This document shows, piece after piece, positions 1-7,905 of a stretch of DNA of 64,000 nucleotides. The translations under genes and the position numbers were made by a program. Source of the stretch: DASQHL01 sp963843685 (GTDB taxonomy: Bacteria; Chloroflexota; Dehalococcoidia; DSTF01; JACRBR01); assembly GCA_963843685.1 (NCBI GenBank), contig CAWJLO010000007.1, positions 62,001-126,000 of the forward strand. Direction: 5' to 3'. Below the pieces are notes generated by a model. The model searched no databases. It worked only from the letters and a program-made list of their open reading frames with translations, and had not been told where the DNA came from. Within the stretch, counting starts at the first letter, position 1. Each line of letters opens with the position of its first letter.

Positions 1-1
1 C

Positions 2-436
2 CCACGCACCCCCGGCGAAGCCGCGCCCGCGCCGGCCGCCCGCTGGCTCGCGCTCGGCGCCCCGCTCGTCGCGGTCCTCGGCGGCATGTCAGCCGAATGG
101 CTCGACTTCCGCGAGCTGCGCGTCCCGCTGCTCCTCATGGTGGGGTTCGGCGTCCTCGCCACGGCCCACGCGCTCGTCGGCGCCCGCCCGGGTTGGCGCC
201 CCTTCCTCACAGCTGCGTTCGTCGGCGTCGCCACCTGGGCCGCCGTAGAAGGCGTCTACACGGTCATCCACGTCGCCCGCGGCGAACAGTTCCACGCTGA
301 CCGCTTCGGCCCGCAGTGGTCGCAGGCCATCGGCCTCATCGCCGCGCACGGGCTCTTCCTCGGCGCGCCGACGGGCGTTGTCGCCGGCCTGATGCTGCAA
401 TGGCGCACGCTCTGGCGCCGCCTGCGAGGCCGCTGA
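2..436 (+). CDS. Membrane protein, 5' end outside the window
   Basis: The reading frame is open from the window edge, so the true start lies upstream. About 144 codons are visible. An internal ATG at 86 would cut through the first hydrophobic segment (around 44-85), so it is unlikely to be the start. Three or four membrane segments can be seen, ending with a basic tail (WRRLRGR). The stop overlaps the ATG of the next gene by one base, which suggests translational coupling. I do not recognise the family. The two genes may form a two-component membrane unit, but nothing in the sequence indicates a substrate. Confidence 0.6.
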   Translation, partial: PRTPGEAAPAPAARWLALGAPLVAVLGGMSAEWLDFRELRVPLLLMVGFGVLATAHALVGARPGWRPFLTAAFVGVATWAAVEGVYTVIHVARGEQFHADRFGPQWSQAIGLIAAHGLFLGAPTGVVAGLMLQWRTLWRRLRGR

Positions 437-894
437 TGCAGTTCGACGAACGCCCGCAACTCCCGCTCACGCCCGCCCGCACGATGCTCGTCGCGGCCGG
501 CCTCGCGCTCTTCGCCCTCGGCGTGCTCGCTGCGATCGCGATCGCCCCGCGCGTCACCGGCGCCGGCCACAGAGACGCCGGCATGTTGCTGCTCGGTGTC
601 TGGGCCGCGTCCGTCCCGTGGGCCGTCGTTACCGTGCTCCTCGTCGTCCGCCAGGCGGACCTCCCGGACGTTGCGACCGCCGCGTTCCTGGTGACCATCG
701 CCGCCTTCGCTGCGTTCGCGTTGACGGCGGCGCTCGCCGCGCGTGGCACGGACGCCGAGGTCGATCTCGTCGACACGCTCTTCCTCGGTATCACCGTCGG
801 CGCCATGACGGCGCTCATCGTCTGGGGCGTCGCGCTGGGCATCGCGCGCGTGCTCCGGCTCCCGACCACGGAGGCGCTCCGTGTCGAGGACTGA
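436..894 (+). CDS. Hypothetical four-helix membrane protein
   Basis: 152 residues starting at the ATG that overlaps the upstream TGA (TGATG). Four hydrophobic segments lie at about residues 18-38, 47-70, 80-102 and 113-137. They are rich in Ala, Leu and Val and are followed by a short acidic C-terminus. A longer frame opens at 316, but its extra residues are Arg/Pro-rich shadow sequence of the preceding gene. The 3' end overlaps the GTG start of the AhbA-like gene by 14 bases. The family is not recognised. It may be made together with the preceding membrane protein. Confidence 0.6.
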   Translation: MQFDERPQLPLTPARTMLVAAGLALFALGVLAAIAIAPRVTGAGHRDAGMLLLGVWAASVPWAVVTVLLVVRQADLPDVATAAFLVTIAAFAAFALTAALAARGTDAEVDLVDTLFLGITVGAMTALIVWGVALGIARVLRLPTTEALRVED

Positions 895-1351
895 GGCGTC
901 CGTCGAGCTGGACGAAACGGACCGCCTGCTGCTGAACAACCTGCAGGGCGGCTTTCCCGTGACCCATCGGCCGTTCGCGGAGGTCGCCGAGAGGCTTGGG
1001 TTGGCGGAGGATGACGTCATCGCCCGCCTCCGCCGGCTGGTCGAGACGGGCGCGCTCAGTCGGTTCGGCACCATCTTGAACGCGCCGCAGCTTGGCGGCG
1101 AACGTACGCTCGCGGCCATGCACGTGCCGCCGGAGCGCTTCGAGGAGGTCGCCGCGTTCGTGAACGGCCTCGACGCCGTCTCTCACAACTACGAGCGTGG
1201 CCACCACTTCAACATGTGGTTCGTCATCTCCTCGGAGGACGAACGCGACATCCAGCGGACGATCGAGACGATCGAGCACGAGACGGGGCTGACCGTGATC
1301 AACCTGCCGACGCTCGAAGAGTTCTTCGTGGACCTGAAGTTCACGTTCTGA
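881..1351 (+). CDS. ahbA: Siroheme decarboxylase subunit AhbA-like (Lrp/AsnC fold)
   Basis: 156 residues from GTG at 881. Residues 8-60 form an AsnC/Lrp-type winged helix (LDETDRLLLNNLQGGFPV, then RLRRLVETGALSRFGTIL). Residues 70-150 form an alpha/beta RAM-like domain containing the segment VSHNYERGHHFNMWF that is typical of AhbA/NirD-type proteins. In the alternative heme pathway, AhbA and AhbB form the heterodimer that decarboxylates siroheme to 12,18-didecarboxysiroheme. The gene is followed seven bases later by the AhbB partner, which strongly supports the call over an ordinary Lrp regulator. AhbC and AhbD, the radical SAM enzymes of the pathway, are not in this window. A role in heme d1 synthesis (NirD/L/G/H) is the alternative. 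Confidence 0.85.
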   Translation: MSRTEASVELDETDRLLLNNLQGGFPVTHRPFAEVAERLGLAEDDVIARLRRLVETGALSRFGTILNAPQLGGERTLAAMHVPPERFEEVAAFVNGLDAVSHNYERGHHFNMWFVISSEDERDIQRTIETIEHETGLTVINLPTLEEFFVDLKFTF

Positions 1352-1358
1352 GGACGAG

Positions 1359-1862
1359 ATGGCAACGCTGACCGACGAAGAGCGCGAGGTGCTGGCGGCG
1401 ATCCAGGACGGTCTGCCGCTGGAGCCCGAGCCGTACCGGGTCGTCGCGGACCGCATCGGCATGAGCGAGGAGCGCGTCCTCGCCGTCGTCCAGTCGCTGC
1501 TCGACCAGCGCAAGATCAAGCGGATCGGCGCCGTGCCGAACCACTACGCGCTCGGTATTACGGCGAACGGTATGTCGGTCTGGGACGTGCCGGACGATCG
1601 GGCAGCGGAGATCGGCCGCATGCTCGGCGACCGCGAGGAGGTGACGCACTGCTACCGCCGGCCGCGCCAGCCGGGCTGGCCGTACAACCTCTTCGGCATG
1701 GTGCATGCGCGTACCCGCGATGAGGTTGTCGCGGCCGTCGAACGCATCGCCCGCGAGCTGGACATTGCACAGTACCCACACGACGTGCTCTTCTCGACGC
1801 GCCTGCTGAAGAAGCGCGGAACGCGCGTCCTGCGCGGCGCTGCGGCGCCGGACGCCGGGTAA
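1359..1862 (+). CDS. ahbB: Siroheme decarboxylase subunit AhbB-like
   Basis: 167 residues. The N-terminal helix-turn-helix segment (LTDEEREVLAAIQDGLPLEP) is followed by the characteristic IKRIGAVPNHYALGITANGM and by VTHCYRRPRQPGWPYNLF. These closely resemble AhbB/NirL-type siroheme decarboxylases, in which histidines and arginines of these segments contact the tetrapyrrole carboxylates. The protein ends with LFSTRLLKKRGTRVL, also typical of the B subunit. It lies seven bases after ahbA and is probably co-transcribed and assembled with it as AhbAB. The C-terminal Ala-rich tail (AAAPDAG) is not conserved. No DNA-binding role is expected despite the Lrp-like fold. Confidence 0.87.
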   Translation: MATLTDEEREVLAAIQDGLPLEPEPYRVVADRIGMSEERVLAVVQSLLDQRKIKRIGAVPNHYALGITANGMSVWDVPDDRAAEIGRMLGDREEVTHCYRRPRQPGWPYNLFGMVHARTRDEVVAAVERIARELDIAQYPHDVLFSTRLLKKRGTRVLRGAAAPDAG

Positions 1863-2254
1863 CGCGCTGTTTTCCGACGAGATTGGATACGGCCCGCCCG
1901 CCTCGTCTTCGCCGCTGACGATCGGGCTGACGGGCGCGCATGCGGCGTGACCGAACGTCCCTGCGAGTAGGACGTTCTAAATTGACAGCCTGCATCCGTG
2001 GCGACTAGCATGCTTGAGGAGAATCACCGCGTCCGCGCCACACCACCCGCGCAAGGAGGTCGAGGATCGCGTCGGCGGGCTCCCATGTTTCCGGCCGCTG
2101 GCGAAGCCCACCCGCTCGGTAGAGAGTTGTTCGCAACTTCGCCGCCGCGGGGCCGCACCGCGCTCGCGAGCGAGAGGTTTACGCCTGGACCGGGCACTCG
2201 GCCTCCGCTCCTCGCCATGTTCTTCCGTTAAGAGCGAAGCCTCAGGAGACCCGC
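1863..2254 (+). other. 392-base intergenic region before the glucan operon
   Basis: No convincing gene is present. Small open frames at 1998-2295 have no family features and poor start contexts. The segment holds a sigma70-like promoter (separate entry), leaving a predicted leader of about 235 bases. I found no riboswitch consensus in this leader. A CAGGAGA ribosome binding site sits just before the ATG at 2255. Confidence 0.5.
1982..2011 (+). promoter_or_regulatory. Predicted sigma70-type promoter of the glucan operon
   Basis: TTGACA at 1982-1987 and TAGCAT at 2006-2011, separated by 18 bases and preceded by an AT-richer stretch (TTCTAAA). This would start a transcript near 2018, about 237 bases before the first GT4 gene. 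Several other promoters in the window use the same 18-base spacing and a TA---T -10 box. Confidence 0.5.
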
Positions 2255-3496
2255 ATGTACGGAACCCTTGCTCTGTCTCACCGGGCGCTCGATGAGCTGG
2301 CGGGCGTAGCGGGCGAGCGCACGATCGCTGAGTTGCGGGCCGCCGCGCGCTCGATCGAGGGGCTGCGTGTTCTCAATCTCAGCGTCACTGGTTTTGGAAC
2401 CGGCACCGCCGAGCTGCTGAACTCGTCCGTGCCGTTGCTCACCGATCTCGGTCTGGACGTCCACTGGCAAGTCGTGCGTGCCTCGGAAGACGCCGCGAGT
2501 GTCAACCGTGCGATGTACGACGCGCTGAGCGGCCGCTCGGTCTCCTGGACCCAGGAGATGACGGATACGTGGCTGCGCTACGCGGCCATGAACGGCGATC
2601 TGCTGACAGAGGAATTCGACGTCATCATCGTGCACGACCCTCAGCCGCTGGCGATGCGATCGTACGTGGAGACGAATCTCCGCGCGAAATGGGTGATGCA
2701 CTCGCACCTGGACTTGTCTTCGGCTCAACCGGAGGTCTGGATGCTGCTGCGCGGCCATGTGGAGAAGTTCGACCTCGCGATCTTCCCCGCCGAGTCGTTC
2801 GCGCGGCAGGACGTCTCGATCCCGGTCCGGATCGTCACGCCCGCCATCGATCCCTTGAGCGCGCGCAACATGCCGCTCCCGGACGATCTCGTTCGAACGG
2901 TACTGATGCAATCTGGCGTCGACCCCGACCGCCCCATCCTCTGCCAAATGGCGCCCTGCGAGGCGGCGAGCGACCTCACCGGCGTCGTCGACGCCTGGCA
3001 TCTCGTGAAGGAGCGCAGGCCAGATGTGCAGCTGGTGATCGTGCTGATGACGCAGCCCACGGACCCGACCGGGCGCGCCTGCTACGAGGATCTCGCGAGC
3101 CGTGCCATCGACGAACCGGATGTCTTCATCGTGCCTGTCGGCCGGCCTCTCGGCGACGTGGAGATCAACGCGTTCCAGCGATCGGCGACGGTGATGGTGC
3201 AGAAAGGCCTGCGCAAGGGATTTGGTCTCTGGATCTCGGACGCGCTGTGGAAGGGCCGCCCCTGCGTCGTCGCGCCGGTCGGGTCACTGCCGGAGCAGAT
3301 CGTCGATGGCGAGACGGGTCTGCTCGCGTCGACAACGGAGGAGTTTGCCTCGTGCATCGAGCGGCTCCTCGATAACCCGGAGTTCGCGGGGAAATTAGGG
3401 GAAAATGGTCACAGACATGTAGCGAGTCGCTTCTTAATCACGCGTTACCTAAGGGATTACCTTGCGATTCTGAACTCGCTGCACAGGATGGCATAG
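2255..3496 (+). CDS. GT4 trehalose-synthase-like protein, probable pseudoenzyme
   Basis: 413 residues with the two-Rossmann (GT-B) organisation of the GT4 trehalose glycosyltransferring synthase (TreT) family. It is clearly a paralogue of the next gene; shared blocks include VHDPQP at 127-132, PAIDPLS at 196-202 and VEINAFQR. Catalytic motifs are altered. The EX7E motif of GT4 enzymes reads K321-X7-D329 (KGFGLWISDALW). The donor phosphate-binding RFDPWKD of the paralogue is replaced by PCEAASD at 234-240, losing the Arg and Lys. The glycine-rich loop is GFGTG rather than AFGGG. These changes together predict loss of transferase activity. It may be a structural or regulatory partner of the active paralogue. 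The ATG has an upstream CAGGAGA, and the stop overlaps the next start (TAGTG). Confidence 0.85.
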   Translation: MYGTLALSHRALDELAGVAGERTIAELRAAARSIEGLRVLNLSVTGFGTGTAELLNSSVPLLTDLGLDVHWQVVRASEDAASVNRAMYDALSGRSVSWTQEMTDTWLRYAAMNGDLLTEEFDVIIVHDPQPLAMRSYVETNLRAKWVMHSHLDLSSAQPEVWMLLRGHVEKFDLAIFPAESFARQDVSIPVRIVTPAIDPLSARNMPLPDDLVRTVLMQSGVDPDRPILCQMAPCEAASDLTGVVDAWHLVKERRPDVQLVIVLMTQPTDPTGRACYEDLASRAIDEPDVFIVPVGRPLGDVEINAFQRSATVMVQKGLRKGFGLWISDALWKGRPCVVAPVGSLPEQIVDGETGLLASTTEEFASCIERLLDNPEFAGKLGENGHRHVASRFLITRYLRDYLAILNSLHRMA

Positions 3497-4794
3497 TGCT
3501 CGGATCTGTCCCCACCACACCGAAATCCATCGAAGCCTACCGTGCAGTCATCGGTGACGAACGGATGGAGGAGATCCTGGGGTTCGCGCAACAACTGCGC
3601 GGCGCCCGCGTCCTCCACGTCAATGCCACGGCCTTCGGGGGCGGCGTCGCCGAGATTCTCGCCACCCTGATCCCCCTGATGAACGACATCGGCCTCGACG
3701 CAGACTGGCAGGTGATCCGCGGGGCCGACGAGTTCTTCAATGTCACAAAAGCCATGCACAACAGCCTGCAGGGGATGTACTACGACTGGACCCCCGCGAT
3801 GCGGGAGATCTGGCTTAGCTATAACCGGATGAACGCCGAAGCGTTCGACGCGTCCTACGACTTCGTCGTGATACACGATCCGCAGCCGGCGGCAGTGCCA
3901 ACGTTCCTTGAGGAGCGCACCGGGCGCCGCGACGGGAAGTGGGTCTGGCGATGCCACATTGACCTTACGGACGCGCAGTCGGACGTCTGGGATATCCTCC
4001 GCCCACACGTGGAACGATACGACGGGGCGATCTTCACGTTGCCCGACTATGTGAAGGACGATCTCGCGGGCCCCGAGATCTTCTCCGTCCCGCCGGCGAT
4101 CGACCCGCTGAGCCCGAAGAACGTTGATCTCTCGTCTGAGACGGTCGACGAGATTCTCTCGCGCTACGGCGTGGATCCGCAGCGCCCCATGGTGACCCAG
4201 ATTTCGCGCTTCGATCCCTGGAAGGACCCGCTCGGCGTTATCGATGTGTACCGGACGGCGAAGCACGAGTTCCCGGACCTGCAACTCGTGATGATCGCCT
4301 CGATGGCGAGCGACGATCCGGAAGGTTGGTCCTGGTACGAGCGCACGGTGCGGCGCGCGGGCGAGGACTTCGATATCCACATCCTCTCCAACCTCAACGG
4401 GGTGGGCAACGTGGAAGTCAACGCCTTCCAGCGTGCGGCGCGTGTCGTGATCCAGAAATCGGTGCGCGAGGGTTTCGGCCTGGTAGTCTCGGAGGCGTTA
4501 TGGAAGGGGCGTCCAGTAGTCGCCGGCAACGTGGGTGGGATACCGCTGCAGATAGAGGACGGCAGGACGGGCTTTCTGGTCAATACGGCGGACGAATGCT
4601 CGGAGAAGCTCCTGTACTTGCTGCGCAATCGGAAAGCCGCAGACCAAATGGGAGCGCGGGGAGTGGAGTTCGTCCGCGACCGCTTTCTGACGACCCGATA
4701 CCTGCGAGACTACCTTCACATCTTTTGTCAGCTCTCCGGCAAGGAGAGCGCCACGACGGCGAGCCGCACGCGGATGCAACGCGTGCGGCCCTAG
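3496..4794 (+). CDS. treT: GT4 trehalose synthase-like glycosyltransferase
   Basis: 432 residues from GTG at 3496, overlapping the upstream TAG by one base. It has intact GT4 features: AFGGGVAEI near residue 46, IHDPQP near 126, donor-binding SRFDPWKDP with R238 and K243, and the EX7E motif E325-X7-E333 in REGFGLVVSEALWKGRP. The family transfers glucose from ADP- or UDP-glucose to glucose to give alpha,alpha-trehalose with retention. With glgC directly downstream, ADP-glucose is the likely donor. Some relatives make other alpha-glucosyl products, so the acceptor is inferred. The C-terminal tail (about 30 residues, Ser/Thr/Arg-rich) is not conserved. The protein pairs with the degenerate paralogue encoded immediately upstream. 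Confidence 0.85.
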   Translation: MLGSVPTTPKSIEAYRAVIGDERMEEILGFAQQLRGARVLHVNATAFGGGVAEILATLIPLMNDIGLDADWQVIRGADEFFNVTKAMHNSLQGMYYDWTPAMREIWLSYNRMNAEAFDASYDFVVIHDPQPAAVPTFLEERTGRRDGKWVWRCHIDLTDAQSDVWDILRPHVERYDGAIFTLPDYVKDDLAGPEIFSVPPAIDPLSPKNVDLSSETVDEILSRYGVDPQRPMVTQISRFDPWKDPLGVIDVYRTAKHEFPDLQLVMIASMASDDPEGWSWYERTVRRAGEDFDIHILSNLNGVGNVEVNAFQRAARVVIQKSVREGFGLVVSEALWKGRPVVAGNVGGIPLQIEDGRTGFLVNTADECSEKLLYLLRNRKAADQMGARGVEFVRDRFLTTRYLRDYLHIFCQLSGKESATTASRTRMQRVRP

Positions 4795-4808
4795 ATCAGA
4801 GGTTGCCC

Positions 4809-6101
4809 ATGAAGCGAGTCGTTGCCTTGATCCTTGCCGGCGGACAGGGCGATCGCCTCAGTGTCCTGAGCGAGGAGCGCGCCAAGCCCGCCGTCATCTT
4901 CGGAGGCCGATATCGCATCATCGATTTCGCGTTGGGCAACATCGTCAACTCCGGCATCACCCGCGTCGGGGTGCTCACGCAGTATCGCCCGCGCTCGCTG
5001 AACGACCATATCGGCACGGGCCGGCTCTGGGATCTCGACCGGCAAGGGGGTGGGGTCACGCTGCTCCAGCCCTACCTGGGGCGAGCGAGCTCCGACTGGT
5101 ACCGGGGCACCGCCGACGCCGTTTTCCAGAACATCTACTTTCTCGAAGAGGTGCGCGCCGACGTGGTGCTCATCCTGGCGGGCGACCACGTCTACAAGAT
5201 GAACTACGACGAGTTGATCGCTTACCACATCGCCAAGGGCGCTGATTGCACGGTCCCCCTGTACGAGGTCCCGATCGAAGAAGCGCACCGCTACGGCGTG
5301 CTCCGTTCCGATGAGGACGGACGCATCGTGGAGTTCGACGAGAAGCCCGACCGCCCAAAGTCCAACCTCATCTCGATGGGGATCTACGTGTTCAACCGGC
5401 AGTGCCTCATCGAGCAGCTCGCCGAGGACTCGCGCACAAACTCCACGCACGATTTCGGCCGCGACATCGTGCCCAGGATGGTCGAGGACTCCGAGCAGGT
5501 CGTCTACGGCTATCCGTTCAAGGGATACTGGCGTGATGTCGGCACGATCGAGGCCTACTACGACGGCAACATGGACCTGCTGGAGGACCTTCCCGAACTG
5601 AACATGTACGATCCGGATACGCGGATTCGGAGTCGCGTCACCGGCTTCCCGCCCGCCAAAGTTGGCCGGCGGGCGTACATCTCGCGCTCGCTGATCGACC
5701 TTGGCTGCATCATCAACGGCCACGTGGAACACTCGGTGCTCTCGCCCGGTGTGTACGTGGAAGAAGGCGCCGTCGTGCGGGACTCCATCATCTTCGATGA
5801 TTGCCGCATCGAATCCGGCGCCATCGTCGAACGCTCGATCGTCGACAAGGACGTGCTGGTGGGCAAGAACTCGTACGTCGGCTATGGCGACGACTGGTCG
5901 CCGAACCACGAGCGCCCGGATATCGTGAACTGCGGGATCACGATCGTCGGCAAGCGGGCGAAGCTGCCGCCGTATACCAGGATTGGTCGCAACTGCGTCA
6001 TCGGGCCAAACGTCACTCCCGAGGCCACGGGCGATGACGGCTACATTCCGAGCGGCACGTCGATCCGTTCGGCCGAGCGACATTTTCCGTACACGGTGTG
6101 A
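4809..6101 (+). CDS. glgC: Glucose-1-phosphate adenylyltransferase
   Basis: 430 residues from ATG at 4809; the frame is open further upstream, but the earlier part is a shadow of the GT4 gene. The N-terminal nucleotidyltransferase domain has the signature ILAGGQGDRLSVLSEERAKPAV, then WYRGTADAVFQN, ILAGDHVYKMNYDELI, EFDEKP and SMGIYVFN. The C-terminal third is a left-handed beta-helix with hexapeptide-like repeats. It makes ADP-glucose from glucose-1-phosphate and ATP, the committed step for glycogen and here probably also for trehalose synthesis by the neighbouring GT4. Length and motifs are normal for a bacterial GlgC. It starts 14 bases after the GT4 gene in the same operon. Allosteric properties cannot be predicted from sequence alone. 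Confidence 0.95.
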   Translation: MKRVVALILAGGQGDRLSVLSEERAKPAVIFGGRYRIIDFALGNIVNSGITRVGVLTQYRPRSLNDHIGTGRLWDLDRQGGGVTLLQPYLGRASSDWYRGTADAVFQNIYFLEEVRADVVLILAGDHVYKMNYDELIAYHIAKGADCTVPLYEVPIEEAHRYGVLRSDEDGRIVEFDEKPDRPKSNLISMGIYVFNRQCLIEQLAEDSRTNSTHDFGRDIVPRMVEDSEQVVYGYPFKGYWRDVGTIEAYYDGNMDLLEDLPELNMYDPDTRIRSRVTGFPPAKVGRRAYISRSLIDLGCIINGHVEHSVLSPGVYVEEGAVVRDSIIFDDCRIESGAIVERSIVDKDVLVGKNSYVGYGDDWSPNHERPDIVNCGITIVGKRAKLPPYTRIGRNCVIGPNVTPEATGDDGYIPSGTSIRSAERHFPYTV

Positions 6102-6155
6102 GTTGATTCACCCGCCGGGCGCGGAGCGTTTGGCCTCCGCCGGAGGAGGGCACAA

Positions 6156-7880
6156 GTGAAGCAAGGCGCGTTTACGTTCGTCCTGCATTCCCACCTTCCC
6201 TATGCGCGCAAGGCGGGCCGGTGGCCGCACGGAGAAGAGTGGATCCACGAAGGGGCGGTAGACACCTACCTGCCGCTCCTGGCGGCGCTGCACGATCTGG
6301 CGAACGAAGGCGTGCAGTATCGTCTGACGATTGGCGTCACCCCCGTACTGGCGGAGCAGCTCGCCGACAACGACATCCTCAACCACCTGGATGAGTACAT
6401 CGACAGCCTCTGCGAACGCGCGGAGTCAGACGTCTGGCGCTTCGACCGGGACGGCGAGGTGGCACGAGGTGCGGTCGCGCGCTTCCATCGAGGCCGTTTT
6501 CTGTGGCTGCGCGACCAATTCCGCAACCGCTTCGGACGCGACATCATCGGCGCACTACGCTGGCTCCAGGACAAGGGTCACGTGGAGCTGGCGACGAGCG
6601 CCGCCACGCACGGATACTTGCCACTGTTCGAGCGCGACTCATCGATCTACGCGCAGATCCGCACGGGCATCCGCACCTATGAGCGTCACTTCGGCCGCAA
6701 GCCGGCATCGTTCTGGTTGCCGGAGTGTGCGTACCGCCCCGCGGTTACCGGCGAGGACGGGGTACGCCGGCCCGGGCTGGAGGAGTTTCTGGCCGCGCAG
6801 GGGATCACCACGTTCTTCGTCGAGACGCACATGATCCTGGGTGGCAATCCCGTTGGTAAGGCAGCCGGCGACGCGATCGGCCCGTACGGAGAGATCCCGA
6901 AGCGACACACGATTCCGACCACCGAGCAGTCCGGCCCCGTGCGGCGCACGACGTTCCAGCCGTACTGGGTCGCGCGGCCCGAAGTAGCGGCGATCGGTCG
7001 AAACGTTGAAACGGGCTTGCAGGTCTGGTCCGGCGACCACGGGTACCCCGGAGACTTCGCATACCGCGAGTTCCACAAGAAGGATGACGAGTCCGGACTG
7101 CACTACTGGAGGGTGACCGGAGCGGGCGTCGACCTCGGCCAGAAGGATATCTACGACCCGGACCGCGCGTTCGAGCAGGCGCAAGCGCACGCTCACCACT
7201 TCTCATCGCTGGTCGAGGATCAGGTCAACGGCTATCGCGCGTCCAGCGGCCGCTATGGCATCGTGAGCGCGGCTTACGATACGGAGCTCCTGGGCCACTG
7301 GTGGTTCGAGGGCGTGACGTGGCTCCAGTCTGTACTGCGCGAACTCTCGCAGAGCGAGGTGGTCGATATGACGGGTGCCGCGCAGTTCGTGCAGGAGCAC
7401 CCGCCGGAAGACGTCGTCACGCTGCCAGAGGGCTCATGGGGACGGCTCGGCACGCACTACACGTGGTTCAATGATGACACGCAGTGGATGTGGCCGATCG
7501 TCAACGGAGCTCAGCGCCGCATGGAGGAGTTGGTCGCCCGCCACGGCAGGGCGGCGGGCGACATAGGCGATGCGATGGCGCAGGCCGCCCGCGAGCTGCT
7601 GCTGCTCGAATCGAGCGACTGGCCGTTCCTCGTTACGACCGGGCAGGCTCGCGAGTATGCGGAGCAACGCTTCCGGCAGCACGTGGACCGCTTCGCGACG
7701 CTCGCCGGCGCCATCGAGTCGGGACGCGTCGACCGTGAGGTGCTGGACGAGATGATCGAGCTGGACAAACTCTTTCCGGACATCGACGTCACGGAGTTCG
7801 GCGAGCGTGAGGGCAACCCTGGCGAGCGGCGGAGCGTCCCGGTGCAGGTGCTGCCGCCTCTCCGCGTCCCGGTACCATAG
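6156..7880 (+). CDS. GH57 family 1,4-alpha-glucan branching enzyme
   Basis: 574 residues from GTG at 6156, preceded by a strong CGGAGGAGGG site. It starts with GAFTFVLHSHLPYARKAGRWPHGEE, typical of GH57 branching enzymes, with the first conserved His of the family (HSH). The nucleophile Glu lies in FWLPECAYRP near residue 190. The acid/base Asp lies in AAYDTELLGHWWFEG near residue 373. The C-terminal helical domain (about 420-540) follows, as in thermophilic GH57 branching enzymes. Expected activity is transfer of alpha-1,4 glucan segments to alpha-1,6 branch points during glycogen synthesis. The last about 25 residues are low-complexity Pro/Val/Arg. Neighbouring glgC and the second GH57 protein support a glucan role. 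Other GH57 activities cannot be excluded. Confidence 0.85.
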   Translation: MKQGAFTFVLHSHLPYARKAGRWPHGEEWIHEGAVDTYLPLLAALHDLANEGVQYRLTIGVTPVLAEQLADNDILNHLDEYIDSLCERAESDVWRFDRDGEVARGAVARFHRGRFLWLRDQFRNRFGRDIIGALRWLQDKGHVELATSAATHGYLPLFERDSSIYAQIRTGIRTYERHFGRKPASFWLPECAYRPAVTGEDGVRRPGLEEFLAAQGITTFFVETHMILGGNPVGKAAGDAIGPYGEIPKRHTIPTTEQSGPVRRTTFQPYWVARPEVAAIGRNVETGLQVWSGDHGYPGDFAYREFHKKDDESGLHYWRVTGAGVDLGQKDIYDPDRAFEQAQAHAHHFSSLVEDQVNGYRASSGRYGIVSAAYDTELLGHWWFEGVTWLQSVLRELSQSEVVDMTGAAQFVQEHPPEDVVTLPEGSWGRLGTHYTWFNDDTQWMWPIVNGAQRRMEELVARHGRAAGDIGDAMAQAARELLLLESSDWPFLVTTGQAREYAEQRFRQHVDRFATLAGAIESGRVDREVLDEMIELDKLFPDIDVTEFGEREGNPGERRSVPVQVLPPLRVPVP

Positions 7881-7905
7881 GGTAAGGAAAGGCGACCCTT
7901 AAACG

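Noticed and set aside
881..1862. Pair of Lrp/AsnC transcription regulators
   Set aside because: The sequence motifs after the helix-turn-helix match AhbA/AhbB siroheme decarboxylase subunits, and the paired arrangement fits that heterodimer.
1998..2295. Two small plus-strand open frames before the first GT4 gene
   Set aside because: They overlap each other and the leader, are rich in Arg/Pro as expected for random GC-rich frames, and show no family features.
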